NCBI GenBank assembly: GCA_938004115.1
Contig: CALKWS010000315.1
Span: 1 to 33,645, forward strand
DNA length: 33,645 nt
Source: an uncultured Ruaniaceae bacterium
GTDB lineage: Bacteria; Actinomycetota; Actinomycetes; Actinomycetales; Beutenbergiaceae
Direction of reading: 5' to 3'
Shown here one piece after another: positions 31,917-33,645 of this stretch; within the stretch, counting starts at the first letter, position 1, and every line of letters starts with the position of its first letter. The notes under the pieces were generated by a model, which had not been told where the DNA came from, did no database searches, and saw only the letters and a list, made by a program, of their open reading frames with translations. Made by a program: the position numbers and the translations under genes.

Positions 31917-33645
31917 TGCCCCGTCGTCCTGACCTGTCCAGCGTGCTGGTGATCGGCTCCGGACCGATCGTGATCGGCCAGGCCGCCGAGTTCGACTATT
32001 CCGGCACCCAGGCGTGCCGGGTGCTGCGGGAGGAGGGGCTGCGGGTCATCCTGGTGAACTCCAACCCCGCCACCATCATGACCGACCCGGAGTTCGCCGA
32101 CGCCACCTACGTCGAACCGATCACCCCCGACGTCGTCGCCTCGATCATCGCCAAGGAGCGCCCGGACGCCATCCTGCCCACCCTGGGCGGGCAGACGGCC
32201 CTGAACACCGCGATCGCACTGGATGAGTCCGGGGTGCTGGAGCGGTACGGGGTGGAGATGATCGGCGTCAACACCGCCTCGATCCACCTGGCCGAGGACC
32301 GGGAGGCGTTCAAGGACGTGGTGGAACGCTGCGGGGCGGAAAGCGCCCGCAGTTCTATCGTGCACTCCCTCCAGGAGGCGGTGGCGGTGGCGGGGGACCT
32401 GGGCTACCCGATCGTGGTGCGGCCCTCGTTCACCATGGGCGGGCTGGGTTCGGGCATCGCCCGGGACGAGACCGAACTGCGCCGGATCGCGGGCGCCGGC
32501 CTGCACTATTCACCGACCGCGGAGGTGCTCCTGGAGGAGTCGATCCTGGGGTGGAAGGAGTACGAGCTCGAACTGGTCCGCGACAGCGCGGACAACGTGG
32601 TGGTGGTCTGCTCGATCGAGAACGTCGATCCGGTCGGGGTGCACACCGGGGACTCCATCACCGCGGCCCCGGCGATGACACTGACGGACCGGGAGTACCA
32701 GAAACTACGGGACGTGGGCATCGCCGTCATCCGCGAGGTGGGGGTGGACACCGGCGGGTGCAATATCCAGTTCGCCGTGCACCCGAGTACCGGCCGGGTC
32801 GTGGTGATCGAGATGAACCCCCGGGTGTCGCGCTCCTCCGCCCTGGCCTCCAAGGCCACCGGCTTCCCGATCGCGAAGATCGCCGCCAGACTCGCCATCG
32901 GCTACACCCTGGACGAGATCACCAACGACATCACCGGGACCACCCCCGCGGCGTTCGAGCCGAACCTGGACTACGTGGCGGTCAAGGTCCCGCGCTTCAA
33001 CTTCGAGAAGTTCCCCGCCGCGGAGCCGTTGCTGACCACCACGATGAAGTCGGTCGGCGAGGCCATGGCGCTGGGCCGCAACTTCACCGAGGCGCTGCAG
33101 AAGGGCATGCGATCCATCGACACCCCGGAGATCGCCTTCGACTACTCCGGACCGGCCCCGGACCCCGAGCGCACCGCCGCGCTGCTCGAGCAGATCGCCA
33201 CCCCCACCCCGCATCGGCTGATCCAGATCCAGCAGGCCCTCCGCGGCGGTGCCCGGCCGGAGCAGATCGTGGCGGCCACCGGGATCGACCCGTGGTTCGT
33301 GGACCAGCTGGCCCTGCTGCAGGAGGTGGCCGATGATCTGGCCGGGGCGCAACGCCTGGACGCCGCCGTACTCGCCCGGGCCAAGCGACACGGGTTCTCC
33401 GACTCCCAGATCGGGGACATCCGCGGACTGAGCGCCACCACCGTGCGGGAACTGCGGCACGCCTTCGGGCTGCATCCGGTGTACAAGACGGTGGATACCA
33501 GTGCGGGGGAGTTCCCCGCCACCACCCCGTACTACTACTCCACGTATGAGACCGAGACCGAGGTGGTCCCCCGGGAGCGCCCGGCGGTCCTGATCCTGGG
33601 ATCCGGGCCGAACCGCATCGGGCAGGGCATCGAGTTCGACTACTC
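31916..33645 (+). CDS. carB: Carbamoyl phosphate synthase large subunit (partial, cut by window end)
   Basis: At least 576 residues of a protein normally ~1,080-1,110. Makes carbamoyl phosphate from bicarbonate, two ATP and ammonia. The carboxyphosphate half is complete: [90 protein letters not shown]. The oligomerisation domain follows ([26 protein letters not shown]). The second, carbamate-phosphate half starts at [20 protein letters not shown] and continues past the window. The visible half looks fully functional, in contrast to carA. ATG at 31916 overlaps the carA stop (TGATG). Confidence 0.97.
   Translation, partial: [576 protein letters not shown]

Noticed and set aside
32600..32720. 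CarB metal-ligand position: APAMTLTD with Met where E. coli has Gln285
   Set aside because: At first this looked like a second loss in the same enzyme. From memory, Met at this site is usual in actinobacterial CarB, and the other ligands (Glu and Asn in IEMNPR) are intact. I do not count it as an anomaly.

Overview
The window is one continuous stretch of high-GC chromosome carrying housekeeping genes of an actinomycete. The proteins read as Actinomycetota: an actinobacterial-type HisRS, a DUF349 protein beside a membrane-anchored cyclophilin, the order aroC-aroK-aroB-aroQ then efp-nusB-pyrR-pyrB-pyrC-carA-carB, frequent GTG/TTG starts, and TANNNT -10 boxes placed so that several mRNAs would begin at or almost at the start codon. 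The content suggests Micrococcales, but the sequence does not let me name a genus. I see no tRNA, rRNA, insertion sequence, prophage or CRISPR array.

Layout. 55-2495 (minus): DUF349 protein and cyclophilin-type PPIase. 2649-4007 (plus): hisS. 4114-6138 (minus): DEAD-box RNA helicase. 6454-9031 (plus): aspS and a GNAT acetyltransferase. 9144-10550 (plus): rarA, convergent with an MFS transporter (10563-11750, minus). 12016-12642: rpsD behind a hairpin-rich leader and followed by a terminator. 12786-19403 (plus): tightly packed run of DUF948 protein, small hypothetical, alaS, ruvX, mltG, aroE and a minimal A24 prepilin peptidase. 19435-21992 (minus): DEDD exonuclease and cNMP/CBS/DUF294 protein. 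22114-25360 (plus): aroC, aroK, aroB, aroQ. 25393-26465: SatD-family protein and a short DUF3307-like membrane protein. 26500-27523: efp and nusB. 27829-33645: pyrR, pyrB, pyrC, carA, carB (carB cut by the window edge).

How they work together. The aro genes supply four shikimate-pathway steps (dehydroquinate synthase, type II dehydroquinase, shikimate kinase, chorismate synthase), with shikimate dehydrogenase upstream. The pyr genes run from carbamoyl phosphate to dihydroorotate under PyrR. Just before pyrR there is a hairpin with a PyrR-type loop whose lower stem pairs with the pyrR Shine-Dalgarno sequence, which fits translational repression. alaS, ruvX and mltG follow a conserved actinobacterial order linking tRNA charging, RNA/DNA processing and peptidoglycan synthesis.

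The most unusual item is carA (30693-31916). The fold is intact and the gene is in frame inside the operon, but the glutaminase nucleophile Cys is Gly, the triad Glu is Ala, and the Asn that contacts glutamine is Gly. This predicts a glutaminase-dead subunit and an ammonia-fed carbamoyl phosphate synthetase, comparable to vertebrate CPS I. Other points to check are an unlisted 52-residue membrane peptide antisense to the end of nusB, the rpsD leader, and the SatD/short-DUF3307 pair.
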